A program made the translations under genes and the position numbers. The notes below the pieces were generated by a model. It ran no database searches and had not been told where the DNA came from. It was given only the letters and a program-made list of their open reading frames with translations. DNA of 64,000 nt. Origin: Siphonodentalium dalli (lineage: Eukaryota; Mollusca; Scaphopoda; Gadilida; Siphonodentaliidae). The stretch covers positions 256,287,863-256,351,862 of the forward strand of contig CP136064.1 of assembly GCA_032622095.1 (NCBI GenBank), read 5' to 3'. Shown one piece after another: positions 11,362 to 23,354 of this stretch (the first letter of the stretch is position 1; each line of letters begins with the position of its first letter).

Positions 11362-14300
11362 TTGACCCCAAGTAGACGCAAGCCAATGAGTCCTATTACA
11401 CATCAGATTAGCACCATAGGCGGCCACAATCATAGATATGCTAAAGCTCATCGAACATACGAATCTCAAAAGCATAGAGTCTGTGATTCACAGCTGCAGC
11501 ACATTAATCATTACCCCACGCTACCATCAAAGTGCCAAAACCAACGATATATTAATTACCGCACGCGGCGCCCACTTAATCTCCCTCGCCACAGGCAGGT
11601 AACACATACCACCTTCTGCCATAACAGGTGTCCCTCTATGAAACCCAGATTTCATAATTCTTCCAATAAGTCTATCTCACCGCTTCTTGACTTAAACTTT
11701 CCTTCCCATTTTAAAACCCTGAATCGCCTTGAAAAGCCCAAGCACCAACACATTACTAATTCTTACTCATCATCCAAAAGAAAGTCAACATGCACCAATT
11801 CTCGCGAATCACATTCCAATACTGCAATTAACCCTATAATACCACCAGTCAAACCCATACAACACACTATACCAGTACTTAAATATCCAAGTGATATGAC
11901 AGATGGTGCTCTAAACCAAACACCATGCTCAACTATCATTAAAATACACAAACAACGGATTAGATCACTATTAGACTCCGGGGCAACCACCAGTTGCTTG
12001 AAATACGACATTTATAGATCCATGCCAAATCGACCACCTTTAATAAAAGAACATGTGTTACTCACATCAGCCGACGGTACACCAATGAAAGTTTTTGGAT
12101 CCACACATCTCACATTTAGAATCGGAAAACTCATTCTTACTCACAAATTTGTCATATGTGCAACCTTGTCACGTCCTTGCATTTTAGGGCGCGATTTTAT
12201 GAAACAACACAGTATTAGACTTTACTTTGATCTAGACAAATTCAGAATTCAGAATCAATTATACCCGATGTTAAGGGACGGTCACATTGCATCACTCATC
12301 CGATCAACAAATAACGTTTCATTATCACCCCACTCATGCGCCATTATAACAGGCAGACTCATAGGGCCAAATGATATGTTTAACACACCTATAATCCGAA
12401 TAGGCAAAGGTAACATGTCCATTTTCGAAAACGAACCAAATGTACATGTAACCGACACGCTAGAAGATGCAAATAATCCCAATATTTGCGTCATGATAGA
12501 AAACCAATCGGCGTCACATATGTCCATTAGGAAAGGTCGTGTGATAGCACAAGCATTTGGCACTCAAGAGCAAATGATATGCACGGCATCCGATGAGCAA
12601 AACATTAACTCATCTCCGCCAAACAAACACAGTATAAACACCATAGGTGACCGGCAAGACATTAACCCTCCAGTCACCAAGACTCAACCTATATCTGTCG
12701 ATGATATCGTGGCACCTCAACACCTTAAACAGCAAATATTGCAACTAGTATCACAATACCCTGATGTTTTTACAAATGACATAAACAAGATAGGATATTG
12801 TCCAAAAATTAAAATGAAAATCGACCTCAAACCAAATACTTTACCTATTTTTTGCAAAAAATATCCGACACCACTGAACAAACAACGAATTATGGCTGCT
12901 GAGATAAAAAAATTATTAGATGCAGACATTATTAGACCCACTGCCCATTCATCGTGGGGATTTCCCAGTCTCCTCATCCGCAAATCCACACCCAACCCCG
13001 ATGGGACCCCAAATTACCGATTGGTAATCGATCTGAGAAAACTCAATGATGTTTCCATTCCATTAAAATGGTCTATGCCTAGTTTAACAGAAATATCGTC
13101 CAAGTTACTCGGCTCAACTATTTTCAGTATCTTTGATTTATCAAATGCTTATCATGTTATTGGAGTTGAACCCGAACATGTGCCCATATTAACTATGAAT
13201 ACGTCCGAAGGACAATACAGTTATCAAAGGGCGCCGATGGGATATGTCTCGAGCTCAGGGTATTTTTTAAAACTCATGAACATGGCCCTACACGATTTAC
13301 CATTTGTAGAAGGATTTGTCGATGACCTGATCTGTCATAGCTCCGATCCTCAAACGCATATACAGCAGCTCACAAAATTATTTGACAGACTCAGGGAATA
13401 CGGCTTAATAGTTAAACTATCAAAATCTAAATTTTGCCAACCACAAGTCAAATTTTTAGGGCATATTATTTCCGACAAGGGCACATCCCCTGACCCTGAA
13501 AAAATTTCAATTATCAAGTCTCTACCACCTCCGAAATCAGTTATAGAAGTCCGCAGATTACTGGGAATTCTTAATTTTTACAGGTCATATTCTCCTACTT
13601 TCGCATCGACGGCATTGCCTTTAATCAAACTCACAGCCAAATATGCTAAATTTGTGTGGGATGCGCCATGCCAAACAGCGTTCGACACGCTTAAAGAAAG
13701 CTTAGCAACCGCCCCATCTTAGCTTACCCAAATCCCGACAAACTGTTCATTCTGACAGTAGATGCATCTATCCATAGTATCGGGGCGATACTATCACAAT
13801 ATGCTAATAGCCAAGATGATAAACACGTTGAACTACCAATCGCGTTCGCCAGTAAAAAACTTAACAAATCACAAAGGAATTATTCTGTCACGGAAAAAGA
13901 AGCATTCGCTATATATACGTTTGCAAGGCAATTTAAATTTTACTTACAGGGATCCCAAGTAGAGATTAAAACAGATCACTTACCCCTCATCCACATGTTT
14001 AAAAAACAGGATCTGATAAACACAAAAATTCAAAAATGTTTTTTGGAAATATCAGCATTGAACCCAAAAATTACTTATATTAAAGGCACGAACAATGTTA
14101 CGGCCGATTTTTGCAGTCGGATAAACCCCGACACACACCCGTGCATCATTTCTTGCACAGATAGCAACCCAAATCCACCCACCAATCCCCTTGTACAGGA
14201 TGTTAATATACTTGACATGAAAGATATTCAGGAATTCTCAAAACGAAATAAACAACCAAAAAAGAACACGGATTCTGAATCATCAGTTGATCTTGACGAC

Positions 14301-15719
14301 AGCCCGGCCCTTCCTCCTATAACTAATATAAGAGATGAACAATCAGCAGACCACACAATCACCGAGATTATCAAACAAATGCAATCAACAAATATACCCG
14401 AAAAATTAGCAAAAACCTTTATTCTCAAAGATGGTATCCTACACTATATATCAATATATAATGACATACCTAAATTACGAATATATATAACGGACAAAAT
14501 AGCGCAGGAAGTTATATCCCAATATCACAGTCTCGGCCATAGGGCGGTAGAATCGCTATACGCGACCATACGAAACAGATATTACACACCTCAGTTGTTT
14601 GCAAAAATTGTCACATACATAAACAATTGTCACACATGCCGACAACGAAATGCTTATAATCCAAAAATCCCGCTTTAACCAGTCACTGCCCCATCAAGGC
14701 CAGGACAGCTCATAGCCATCGATCTTATGGGACCATTTTCCCCCAAAACACAGTCAGGAAATAGATTTATCTTAACTATTATTGATCAATTTTCATAACA
14801 TACTTTAGCATACGCATTACCTAACAAAATGGTGGATACAATTTTAGAAAGATTGAATTCAGAGTATTTCACTTTATTTGGATCAGTTGAAGGTATTTTA
14901 ACGGATAATGGGTCCGAGTTTGCAAACTCTACCTTTACTGAATTTTGTAAATATTACCATATCAATCACCGCCTCAGTTCGTTTTACTCACCCCAAAGCA
15001 ACGGGAAGTCAGAACACTCGCATAGAAGTCTAGCATCAATCATTTCAACAATCATCCAAGCAAATGTAGAAAATTGGGACCTATATCTAAATTATGCACC
15101 ACAAGCAATGAACTTCCATTGTTCCAGTGTACATACACATTCACCATTTTTTCTAACTTTCGAACCACAGATAAGCATAGACCGAATTTTAACACACAGA
15201 GAAAAGTATTTAGGAGAGGATTTTTTAGCCACCACGCTTCAAAATCAACACATTATTTTTAAAACTACAAAATCTCTTCTCGAAACAGCCTCTCGCAACC
15301 ACAAACAGAACAAAGGTGGATCTATTCCAACCTTTAAAATAGGCCAATCCGTCTATTACAAAATCTACCAACCAAATCACAAATTTTCATTTAAATATGA
15401 GCCGTTTTGGCGTATCTTGAAACAGACAGGCCCCATATCTTACATATTAAGACATGACCTATCTGCTAAATTAACAAAATCACATGCTAAACACATCAAA
15501 CCATCCCCCGTTGATTGGCCTACACCTCAAATTCCCAATCACTTAAAAAATAAACGACATAATCGATTTGCATTTCCACCGAGTGAAGCCAGTGTCGATA
15601 ATAATAGCTCTCAATCCACATTGGAATCAGACGATGACCTCAAAACGACGGCAATTAAGCGCGCTCAACTTGAACGCTCAAACACAGACGACAGCTCTTC
15701 AATACCATTGGCTGAATAA
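11362..15719 (+). pseudogene. pol region of the Gypsy element (PR, RT, RNase H, INT), fossil
   Basis: Parts in order: an aspartic protease around 11,940-12,220 (active-site LLDSGATTS, later ILGRDF); reverse transcriptase around 12,750-13,450 (LVIDLRKLND, FSIFDLSNAYHV, the FVDD catalytic box and FLGHIIS); an RNase H region around 13,700-14,130; integrase around 14,500-15,500 with an HHCC zinc finger (HSLGHR, then CHTC), the core (LTDNGSEF and the FYSPQSNGKSE stretch) and a C-terminal domain. RT before integrase makes this Gypsy rather than Copia. The region is open in about three stretches, so roughly two or three breaks separate it from an intact polyprotein. It is a fossil in this copy. Confidence 0.9.
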
Positions 15720-16041
15720 AACAGACAGCCAATCACCCCCGGATTGTTCACCCAGCAACCAATCTAGGCCCCAAACACAGGAACCAAATGTCATAAAACA
15801 CAAATTAATTACACAAAATTCTTATAGTACGACGCCAGACACAAAATCGGATCGCGCAGATAACAAACGCGGCCGGCATCGTAAATTATATACACCATAC
15901 GCCAAACACACGCCTAAAGATTCATCGTTTTCTAATTCCTTCCAATATACATCACCCGACAGCCGTTCGACGAATTGGTCAAACGAAAGTATGGAAACAT
16001 ATGATTTATATCAGATGACAACTGATATCGAACATTCATAA
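15568..16041 (+). CDS. Open frame after integrase in the Gypsy element, unknown
   Basis: 157 codons overlapping the end of the pol region in another frame. Hydrophilic, rich in Ser, Thr, Asn, Gln and Lys, with no signal peptide, membrane segment or envelope-like feature. I do not recognise it. It could be chance open sequence or a small accessory frame. Confidence 0.25.
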   Translation: MHFHRVKPVSIIIALNPHWNQTMTSKRRQLSALNLNAQTQTTALQYHWLNKTDSQSPPDCSPSNQSRPQTQEPNVIKHKLITQNSYSTTPDTKSDRADNKRGRHRKLYTPYAKHTPKDSSFSNSFQYTSPDSRSTNWSNESMETYDLYQMTTDIEHS

Positions 16042-16499
16042 TTATGTATCAAAGTACTTCACAATCACTAATGATAGATAGTTTACATAACTTTTGTTAG
16101 TATTATATAAAACAGGTTTACAAAGGCATAACATAGATAGACACCCCAACGATAAACTTTACTCATACCAGTTGCATGATCATATAGTATATATATCAAA
16201 CAGGGCATCGTCCCATTTCCCAAATCTCTAATTCAATTATCGTTAACAGGTGTACATTGAGTCATGATGCCGAAGTAAATTTAACCGACATGTAATATAC
16301 ATCTTTCGCTAATGACTGACACTCGGCGTCTTGACTAATTGTTTATTCACGAAAGATGCCAATCTGTCGATCATTGTCTCTCGCACCAATCTCCGAAATA
16401 TGGCAAACTCCCGTTCATGACTCAGTTACATCTTCATTCCCTCCAATATGCTTAACCCAATCATATATTCATTGACATAGCACACAACCACCACAAGAC

Positions 16500-16800
16500 A
16501 CTATAATTATATTATATAGTAGGTGATACAATAATCACGGCATATTTCCCTCAATACCACCCGCCCCCTCCTGCCAAACAACGCTCTTTATCATAGAACG
16601 ATTGGTACAGAAACCACGGCATATTATCCCTCAATGTAGACACCCCCACCCACCAACGCCACTATAATTATATTATATAGTAGGTGATACAATCATCACG
16701 GCATATTTCCCTCAAGATCACTTCTCCCAATACTGCCAAATAACGTTCTTTATCACAGAACGATTGGTACAGAAACCACGACATTTCCACCACCATCACT
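16500..16800 (+). repeat. ~163-bp tandem duplication in the Gypsy 3' region
   Basis: The stretch ACTATAATTATATTATATAG with GTGATACAAT and CACGGCATATTTCCCTC occurs near 16500 and again near 16663. The trailing GAACGATTGGTACAGAAACC is also doubled. This lies in the 4.4-kb non-pol 3' region. Confidence 0.8.
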
Positions 16801-17414
16801 GATTTCCCACCTCGCATCTCACATACATTTACCGACATTATTTGAACCCACGAAACCCAGAAGCAAACGTATAACACTCTTTACTATAGAGCGTATATTA
16901 TATCATTTCTCCCATATTCCATACGTTCCCATAAACTCTCCGAAATAACTAAAACCAAATTTATTCGAACGAACAAACAAACGCTCTTCATTCTAAAACT
17001 TAGATAACTCAATCAATAACAGTATTGAACTCTGTAATAATTCTTGGCAGCGGTCTAATAATATATTTATCTCTTTACATTTCAACCAATCTTAGACTAT
17101 AATTAAATAATCTTTGGCGATTTAGCACGTTTACAAAAGTTACTCTTTGTAGCTCAACCAATATTAACACCTTTGGGGCATTACCACGATTACAACAACA
17201 ACAACAAAAAAAAAAAAAAAAAAAAATACATTTCTTTTCACTGAATTTATCAGCAAGATGTTATTTCTACAGGCTAACACGGTGAATAACCACAAAAACA
17301 AATCAATTCATGTTATTGTTGGCTAAACACCGTGCCAGCTTGCAGAATGCAAGCCAGCTCTTGATCCAGGGACGCTCCAAATTCATCAGGGGCAGCATTC
17401 ACAGCGACATCTTC

Positions 17415-17690
17415 TTACAACACTCTCCGATGTTGACTCCAGATGTCCACGATTCGCTGCCTTTCATCTATGATCTCCAGCCGGAGATTTATCACCGTCT
17501 GGCATCTTTCTAACTCCGACACGGTACTAAAGTACCGTGCCCAATCTATACTGGTCCCTCCAGCAAGGCACACAGCAACTATAACATCATGAAATGCCAG
17601 TATGTGGTCCACATACTGCATTGTCACCTCATATTGACTAGTTTCTAACACGGCAACCTCAGCCTCCAAGAATCGCAAGTAATCAGACAT
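17415..17690 (-). CDS. Antisense gene A of the Gypsy element, unknown protein
   Basis: 91 residues read against the direction of the element, from the ATG at 17690 (an upstream in-frame ATG at 17732 lies on the promoter side, next to the TATA box). It starts MSDYLRFLEAEV and ends with RYFSTVSELERC, INLRLEII, ERQRIVDIWSQ. It aligns with antisense gene B at 19126-19431 over the start and especially the C-terminal helix (RY, ERC, NLR, ER.R..D.WS shared). No signal peptide or known domain; the charged helical C-terminus suggests a coiled coil. A TATA box lies 44-53 bases upstream of the ATG. Two related frames with their own TATA boxes argue that this is a real accessory gene. The function is unknown. 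Confidence 0.55.
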   Translation of the reverse strand: MSDYLRFLEAEVAVLETSQYEVTMQYVDHILAFHDVIVAVCLAGGTSIDWARYFSTVSELERCQTVINLRLEIIDERQRIVDIWSQHRRVL

Positions 17691-17733
17691 AATGAAAATT
17701 AAGTCAGAAATAACACTTGTCGATATTCCCACA

Positions 17734-17743
17734 CCTTATATAC
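17734..17743 (-). promoter_or_regulatory. TATA box for antisense gene A
   Basis: GTATATAAGG on the minus strand, about 45-50 bases before the ATG at 17690, the right distance for a transcript starting near 17708. Confidence 0.5.
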
Positions 17744-18344
17744 TCATCTCATATTGGCAGATAGCGTCCGTATCGAATCGAGACGCTGTGCCAAACCAAG
17801 TAAGCACTCTCGAAGATTCCCGAGGGACATGCTAGGCACGATCTATCTCAAATACCCACACGGTAATATATATTACAAACCCCTGTTCCCGCTAACATCA
17901 AACCAGCTATCAAGCGATATCTCTTCGATACATCTAAACATAATATCCAATGATAAATAAACACACTAAACATCATCTAATAATCAGATATAACTCAATG
18001 CTGGCAAGTCCAGTGTGCATCGGTGCACAATGCACACAGGGCTAAAACTTGCTTCCCTCAAACAACAAAAACAAAATAAATACAATAAAAATATGTTACA
18101 CAAGTATCATATCAATAAATAGGAATATTTCAACATAAACCATAACATAAACAAACATTACCCAGCCAATTTATCTGCCTCATAAACATAAAACTATCCA
18201 TAATTATTCATTAAACTCAAATAACCCAAATCAAGCGACCCACACAAACCAATAAGTATGACAAGAACACCGATAGGTTAACCTCCCACTTCCACAACAC
18301 ATACACCAGACCCTCCCCCACACACCACGTATCTAGTGAGATGT

Positions 18345-18660
18345 AAGTCACAATATATCTCTCAACACGACCATATCGTATATGTACCATCACCCCCCAA
18401 CTGCCCACAATACCCTAAATCACATATACATGTGCAGAGCTAAAATGAGCCTGAATAACATGTATGCGAAAATCACAATATATCTCCCAACATGACCATA
18501 TCGTATATGTACCACCCCCCCCCCCCCCAACTGCCCACAATACCCTAATTCACATATACATGTGCAGAGCTAAAATGAGCCTGAATAACATGTATGTGAA
18601 AATCACAATATATCTACCAACACGACGATATCGTATACATACCCCCCCCCCCCCCCCCCA
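18345..18660 (+). repeat. ~122-bp tandem repeat with poly-C tracts in the Gypsy 3' region
   Basis: About two and a half units share CACAATATATCT, CCATATCGTATATGTACC, ACTGCCCACAATACCCTAA and TGTGCAGAGCTAAAATGAGC. Each unit carries a C run, lengthening to about 15-18 in the later units. Confidence 0.85.
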
Positions 18661-19125
18661 CCGCCAAGATAACCAGAGCCGCGTGACAATGCGCGATCAA
18701 ATATTATCATTACAATATAGATAGAACTACTATTCCATGCGTCAATTGCACTCCCCTAATACTATACAATCAACAAATATTTCCGCCAATAATCATGTCA
18801 AATATAGCAATAAGAACCTATATATAGCAGTACACAATACGCATTTATTCATATGCCTTTTGATATCCATATTGACATGACTGTTGGTATACCTACACCC
18901 TATGACACATACATTTTATAAATAATACAGCAATACCACTTGTCGTTCACATTCAGATGTCCATGTGATGTTTTCAATGAAACCAATCTTCATTAGCACG
19001 ATGTAGCCCACGTTAAATTATATAGGCACAAACAGCTATCAAAGATTGGGCCCATCTTTCTCCTTCACTCCTCCTGCCAAACCTCCTCAAATCTCGCTCA
19101 TCAGCCGACCCAACTCAACTCCGTC

Positions 19126-19431
19126 TTACCAGTCAGTCTGTTCTTCCGACCACAGATCCATCAACCTTCTCCTCTCTTCCCTAAGCTGCTTCCTCAAATT
19201 TAAAATGAGGTAACACCTCTCATTTTCTTCTAGCCACAACGTACACAGATAGCGATCGCTCTTGGATGATACCCCCGTACGGGCGTGCTCATTCCCCCGC
19301 TCAAATTGATCGACTATCTGATCATTCACGTAGGTCAGATAGATCGAATCAACGATCACCCCAAAATACCCTAAACCATTTGCCTTCGCATTTCTCAACT
19401 TACACTCTAACTCACTCAAAAGTTGACTCAT
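19126..19431 (-). CDS. Antisense gene B of the Gypsy element, relative of gene A
   Basis: 101 residues from the ATG at 19431 (an upstream in-frame ATG exists at 19461). It starts MSQLLSELECKLRNAK and ends RYLCTLWLEENERC, LNLRKQLREERRRL, MDLWSEEQ. It shares the MS start, the ERC and NLR words and the ER.R..D.WS tail with gene A, roughly half identical over the last 25 residues. A TATAAAT box lies 57-64 bases before the ATG. The two genes probably arose by duplication and then diverged. Strongly charged helical C-terminus; no known domain recognised, so no function is proposed. Confidence 0.55.
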   Translation of the reverse strand: MSQLLSELECKLRNAKANGLGYFGVIVDSIYLTYVNDQIVDQFERGNEHARTGVSSKSDRYLCTLWLEENERCYLILNLRKQLREERRRLMDLWSEEQTDW

Positions 19432-19487
19432 AACTGCAAATATCGAAAGACAGGCCCGCAATAATTCACAGCCATAATGGCCAACGC

Positions 19488-19495
19488 ATTTATAA
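19488..19495 (-). promoter_or_regulatory. TATA box for antisense gene B
   Basis: TTATAAAT on the minus strand, about 60 bases upstream of the ATG at 19431, an arrangement very close to that of gene A. Confidence 0.45.
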
Positions 19496-20206
19496 CGCTA
19501 TACCACTAATTACCTTCGTCGACACGCCTAGCGCACGCAGCGCGGCTAATTGGTACACACACTGGCATCGCGTGACGTCATATTTCGTCGATTTCTGGGG
19601 GTACCAATTTTACACAGTAATGTGAGAATTCCCAATAATACCATTTTTTTTCCTATAAGGGGCACAAACCCACAGACTAATTCTAATATCGTTACTGCAT
19701 GCATACCACGTCAGCTGCATATGCTAACGCCATTATGACACGTGCCAATCCCAAGAGTTAGACAACTGACCGCCGATTATCTTCAATAACATTGGTCATG
19801 GATCTCGCCAACTATCAACAAACGCATTAATCAAAGCCTCATATACCACACTCCAAACAATATTTCACCTCTGACACATGCTCTCAACAATTCCCTGTGC
19901 AATTGACGGCAGATGAGAAACATTTGGTCTCTCATTTACCCCAATACCGAATGTATACATATCGTCATGATTTTATTAACAATACAACATGCATTTATAT
20001 AATACATCACCAATGTTCATCATTTACAAAACATACCATGCACTATTACCGTATTGTTATATTCATTACTTCTCATACTTGTATCTCTATATTCTATTAT
20101 CATACCTTATCCTACATATCAATATAGCACGCATTATGACTGCTTGCACGATCATTTTATATACCAACCCATATATGCTTTTCCCACCATTTATTTCATA
20201 ATCTCA

Positions 20207-20300
20207 TAATATTGCGTATCATCATTTTAAGACAACTTAATATTGCATATCATCATTTTAAGACAACTTAATATTGCATATCATCATTTTAAGGCAACTT
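20207..20300 (+). repeat. 31-bp direct repeat, three copies
   Basis: TAATATTGCATATCATCATT followed by TTAAGACAACT occurs three times in tandem shortly before the 3' LTR. Confidence 0.9.
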
Positions 20301-20450
20301 TGTTCCACATGTATTAATCAGAACTTCACCACAATCAATGTTATTATACTTCATTTCAGCCTCATCCACATTACATGATCACAATTACCCCAGTTAGGTC
20401 CATAATTTTGATGTTACATAAGATTTTCCGCTGCGCTAAAAATCTTACAC

Positions 20451-20464
20451 GGGTGGGGGACATA
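20451..20464 (+). other. Polypurine tract of the Gypsy element
   Basis: GGGTGGGGGACATA directly precedes the TGTAAG start of the 3' LTR, the expected place for plus-strand priming. Confidence 0.7.
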
Positions 20465-20923
20465 TGTAAGATAACTACCCATTATAATCTCACAACTTGA
20501 TTCAAACTATACGAATGTCCCAATATATAAAACCCCAAACTCAGATATTCGTGTTCGGTTCTTAACGAAACCTCACACGTCTTACTCCCAGCGAAGACAT
20601 ACACACAATGAAGATGGCTCCCAAATATGGTCAAGGGAAATGCCCATAACGAAGGAACCAATCCCGATGTGTATTGCCAAACGCCTCATATAATATGCGT
20701 CCCAAATAGTATATAAGAGACAACCACATCCCATCACCTCATGCTTTCACTAGACTCATTTCCTCCCTAGATCATATCCAGGCATCATTCACACCAGGCA
20801 TCACCCATTCGGGGACATCATTTCGCGGCGACTATTGATCATTATATTTGTACACACTGCATATCTTATTCACAACATAATAAAGACCTGTACCTACTAT
20901 ATCTATGTGTTCATTACCTCACA
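20465..20923 (+). repeat. 3' LTR of the Gypsy element
   Basis: 459 bp, ends CTCACA, about 99 percent identical to the 5' LTR at 8568-9025. It is followed by TAAC (20924-20927), the right copy of the target duplication. Confidence 0.95.
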
Positions 20924-21079
20924 TAACCCTTTACTCAACAAACCGGCCAAAAACGCCCAAATAAAGCTTCAACAGCCTAAAATATCTTCGGTCTGTCTCA
21001 ATAACACCATACTACAAATATGGATATCATTGGAACCGGTTCATTGACCACATTGTGATGGTTACAGTTATGCCCTGTG

Positions 21080-21146
21080 CCAATGCATTCTCTTATATAT
21101 GCGAGTCGACCATAGGTCGCCTCGCATATATAAGAGAATGCATTGG
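21080..21146. repeat. 67-bp near-perfect palindrome, copy 1
   Basis: Reads CCAATGCATTCTCTTATATA, then TGCGAG, a centre CGACCATAGGTCG, and the mirror image ending GCATTGG. Only one position of each arm is unpaired. Confidence 0.95.
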
Positions 21147-21214
21147 CCTAAAAAAGAATTTATAATATTTTTCTACATTCTTTGACAATTTTATCATTTT
21201 TAATATGTGCTAAG

Positions 21215-21281
21215 CCAATGCATTCTCTTATATATGCGAGGCGACCTATGGTCGACTCGCATATATAAGATAATGCATTGG
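21215..21281. repeat. 67-bp near-perfect palindrome, copy 2
   Basis: Same sequence as copy 1 in the opposite orientation, separated from it by a ~68-bp AT-rich spacer. Confidence 0.95.
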
Positions 21282-21312
21282 CACAGGGCCGTTCTGTTGG
21301 GTAAAGGGTTAA

Positions 21313-22504
21313 GTTCCTTGTAACAGACTTCTTCACTGAACAAATTACCTGTGATGCTCATTAAGTTTGTGGTTTAGGTTGTGACATTTGCGTCGTATCT
21401 TATCGGTATTACACACACAGTAGAATAATTTATAGCGCGGGATGTTTGAATTATTAAATGCACACATCATTACATGGAAGTACTAATTACCTTGCTGCGA
21501 ATTTTACGCATCTCCCAGGTAGCACTACAAATTATCTCCACAAGAAACAAACGGACACATCTTAATACACTGCAGAGTAAATAGTGCGTCTTTTCGCATG
21601 GTGCATGATTGTTGCATTGTATTTACTTTTATCACGACACCAATCAATGCAGTCTGAAAGGAACATTTATTCCATTGAAATGAGTCAGAGTAATTCTGTT
21701 CATCTTTTCAGTTCAATTTCCACCTTGAATCGACTTGAATTGCCAATATTGACTCAGTTTGACGCATGTGACGCAGAGTTCAATTATTCAAACTGGCACA
21801 GCCATGGCCGATGACCACAACCTGACACATGCACTATTCGCAGTGTTCCACGTCCGCATCCACATCCATTCATCAAATATATCACCAGATAGTCTGGTAA
21901 AGTTGGAAACAGAATCGGAATTATCAGCATTCTAGCAGACCACATAAAGCTAAATGTTATAAGAATAAGGACGCAAAAACATTCTGGAATGCTTGGTTAC
22001 GAATTATAAACAAGAGTCCGGTACAATATCAACTAACCCAGACAAGGTTAAACGTTTTCTGACAAACTTGTCTGCCATCATCATGATCAGCGCCAAGAAG
22101 AGACTTAAATCTCATTGGTTAAAAACTGTCATGTGCTTGTGTGCGTTGTCAGGCAGCACTCGTTTGATTGGTTTAAAATTTGGTTACACAAAATTAGTTA
22201 TATTATTTATATAACCACGTGATTCGATTCATCCCAATTATCTTTCACGGCTCTACGGCGGGAAATTAACTAAAGTTCGACAGGATATTGTCAAAATCTT
22301 ACCTAAAACATGTCGACTGCATGTATATATTAACTAAGTGGTGTTTAGAGTGTATGTGATGTTCAGTTAACAAGAAGTTAATGGGATATTCCATTCAGCA
22401 ACCAAAGGGTTAACTAATCATTCGTCAATCAAAGGGTTAATTAGTTATAGCATTGCACTTTTTAAAAATTGCTTTAAATCAATATATATCACCGTTGTAT
22501 GTGA
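21313..22504. other. No gene recognised
   Basis: Unique AT-rich sequence. The frame at 21584-21814 has no recognisable domain. CAAAGGGTTAA occurs at about 22405 and 22432, resembling a piggyBac-type MITE end, but I find no partner end. Confidence 0.45.
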
Positions 22505-22858
22505 CTTTATCAGCTAACTAGATGTCCCAGCTACGAATCCGGGCTTCCATGGGTGCAAACAGACGACTGGCTCATACAAGTGAATCCGGATTGTTCTCGA
22601 TTGTTAATCCCAGACTGGGTCACTTGTGTCGCTAATCTCTCTCTCTCTCTATCTATATATATTTTTCTCGTTCTTTCGTTTAGCCCCTGATCATTCGAAA
22701 GGCGGCGCGTGTCCATACATGTCGTCTTGGTTCAGTTCCGGAACGCAAATCCGGGTTATTCTTGATCGATAATTTGAAACTCGGGTCTATGTCTATATCT
22801 CTCTCCCACTTTCTCTCTCTCCCACTCTCCCTCCTTCTGTCTGTCTGTTATACACACA

Positions 22859-22893
<35 letters not shown>

Positions 22894-23354
22894 TCTCTAA
22901 TTCGTTCACCAACCACTGGTCGTTCAGAGTGCAGATGTACGAAAAAATCGCCTTTGTTCAGCACCGGGAAGCGAATCCGGGTTATTCTCGATTGACACTC
23001 TTGGATTCGGGCATTCTAAGGTCAAGGTACTTACTGTTGAATCATAGCATATTGGGGTGAGCTCGTTGTTCTCTCTCTCTCTCTCTCTCTTCATCCTCTC
23101 TCTCTTGCCTCCGCTGTCTCTCACCCAAACTGTCTGTCTGCCCCCTCTCTCTCTATCTCGTTCTTTCATGAGTCCCTGTACATACAAACCGACTTGGATG
23201 ATCTGGTTGCTCTGTCCCTCTTCTCTCTCTCTCATCTATCTCTCTCAATCTCTCTCTCGTTCTTTCACTAGTCCATGATCGCTGAGAGTGCAGATGTACA
23301 TACAAATCGACTTGGATCAGTTTGGGAATCGAATCCGGGTTATTTTCTGTTGCC
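22505..23354. repeat. Degenerate tandem array with CT-rich tracts, left part
   Basis: Units share the phrases GCAGATGTACATACAAATCG, GGAAGCGAATCCGGGTTATT and CTCGATTGATAATTTG, each followed by a long (CT)n tract (for example 22858-22888 and 23072-23089). Spacing is irregular, roughly 200-300 bp. Open frames across it, such as 22762-22995 and 22924-23235, are products of the CT runs. Confidence 0.75.

Larger units (their letters stand above)
8568..20923 (+). mobile_element. Gypsy (Metaviridae) LTR retrotransposon, 12.36 kb, fossil copy
   Basis: Long terminal repeats of 458 and 459 bp beginning TGTRAG and ending CTCACA flank the element, with a 4-bp TAAC target duplication. Order: 5' LTR, leader with a 29-bp tandem repeat, a small open frame, gag with a CCHC knuckle, then pol with protease, reverse transcriptase, RNase H and integrase. 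That domain order is diagnostic of Gypsy. A 4.4-kb 3' region carries two related antisense genes, then a polypurine tract and the 3' LTR. The LTRs differ at only about six positions (roughly 99 percent identical), so the insertion is young. Gag looks whole; pol is open in about three stretches, so I count about two to three breaks and regard this copy as a non-autonomous fossil. Confidence 0.95.
20924..21312. mobile_element. TTAA-flanked MITE (piggyBac-like ends), interrupted by the Gypsy element
   Basis: The left end TTAAC is at 8563-8567 and the rest resumes here as TAACCCTTTACTCAAC; the right end reads GTTGGGTAAAGGGTTAA (to 21312). Without the LTR element the MITE is about 390 bp with roughly 20-bp terminal inverted repeats that begin CCCTTTACYCAAC and TTAA at both ends, the piggyBac-type target. 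It holds two copies of a 67-bp palindrome. The segment from about 20998 to 21290 is the reverse complement of most of the copy at 60855-61193. It has no coding capacity. Confidence 0.75.

Noticed and set aside
15568-16041. Possible envelope gene after integrase in the Gypsy element
   Set aside because: No signal peptide, membrane segment or cysteine pattern; too short and hydrophilic for an envelope.
22400-22445. CAAAGGGTTAA words as MITE ends
   Set aside because: No opposite end with matching inverted sequence was found nearby.
22762-23278. Ser/Leu- and Arg/Glu-rich frames on both strands
   Set aside because: Translation of CT/GA simple repeats.
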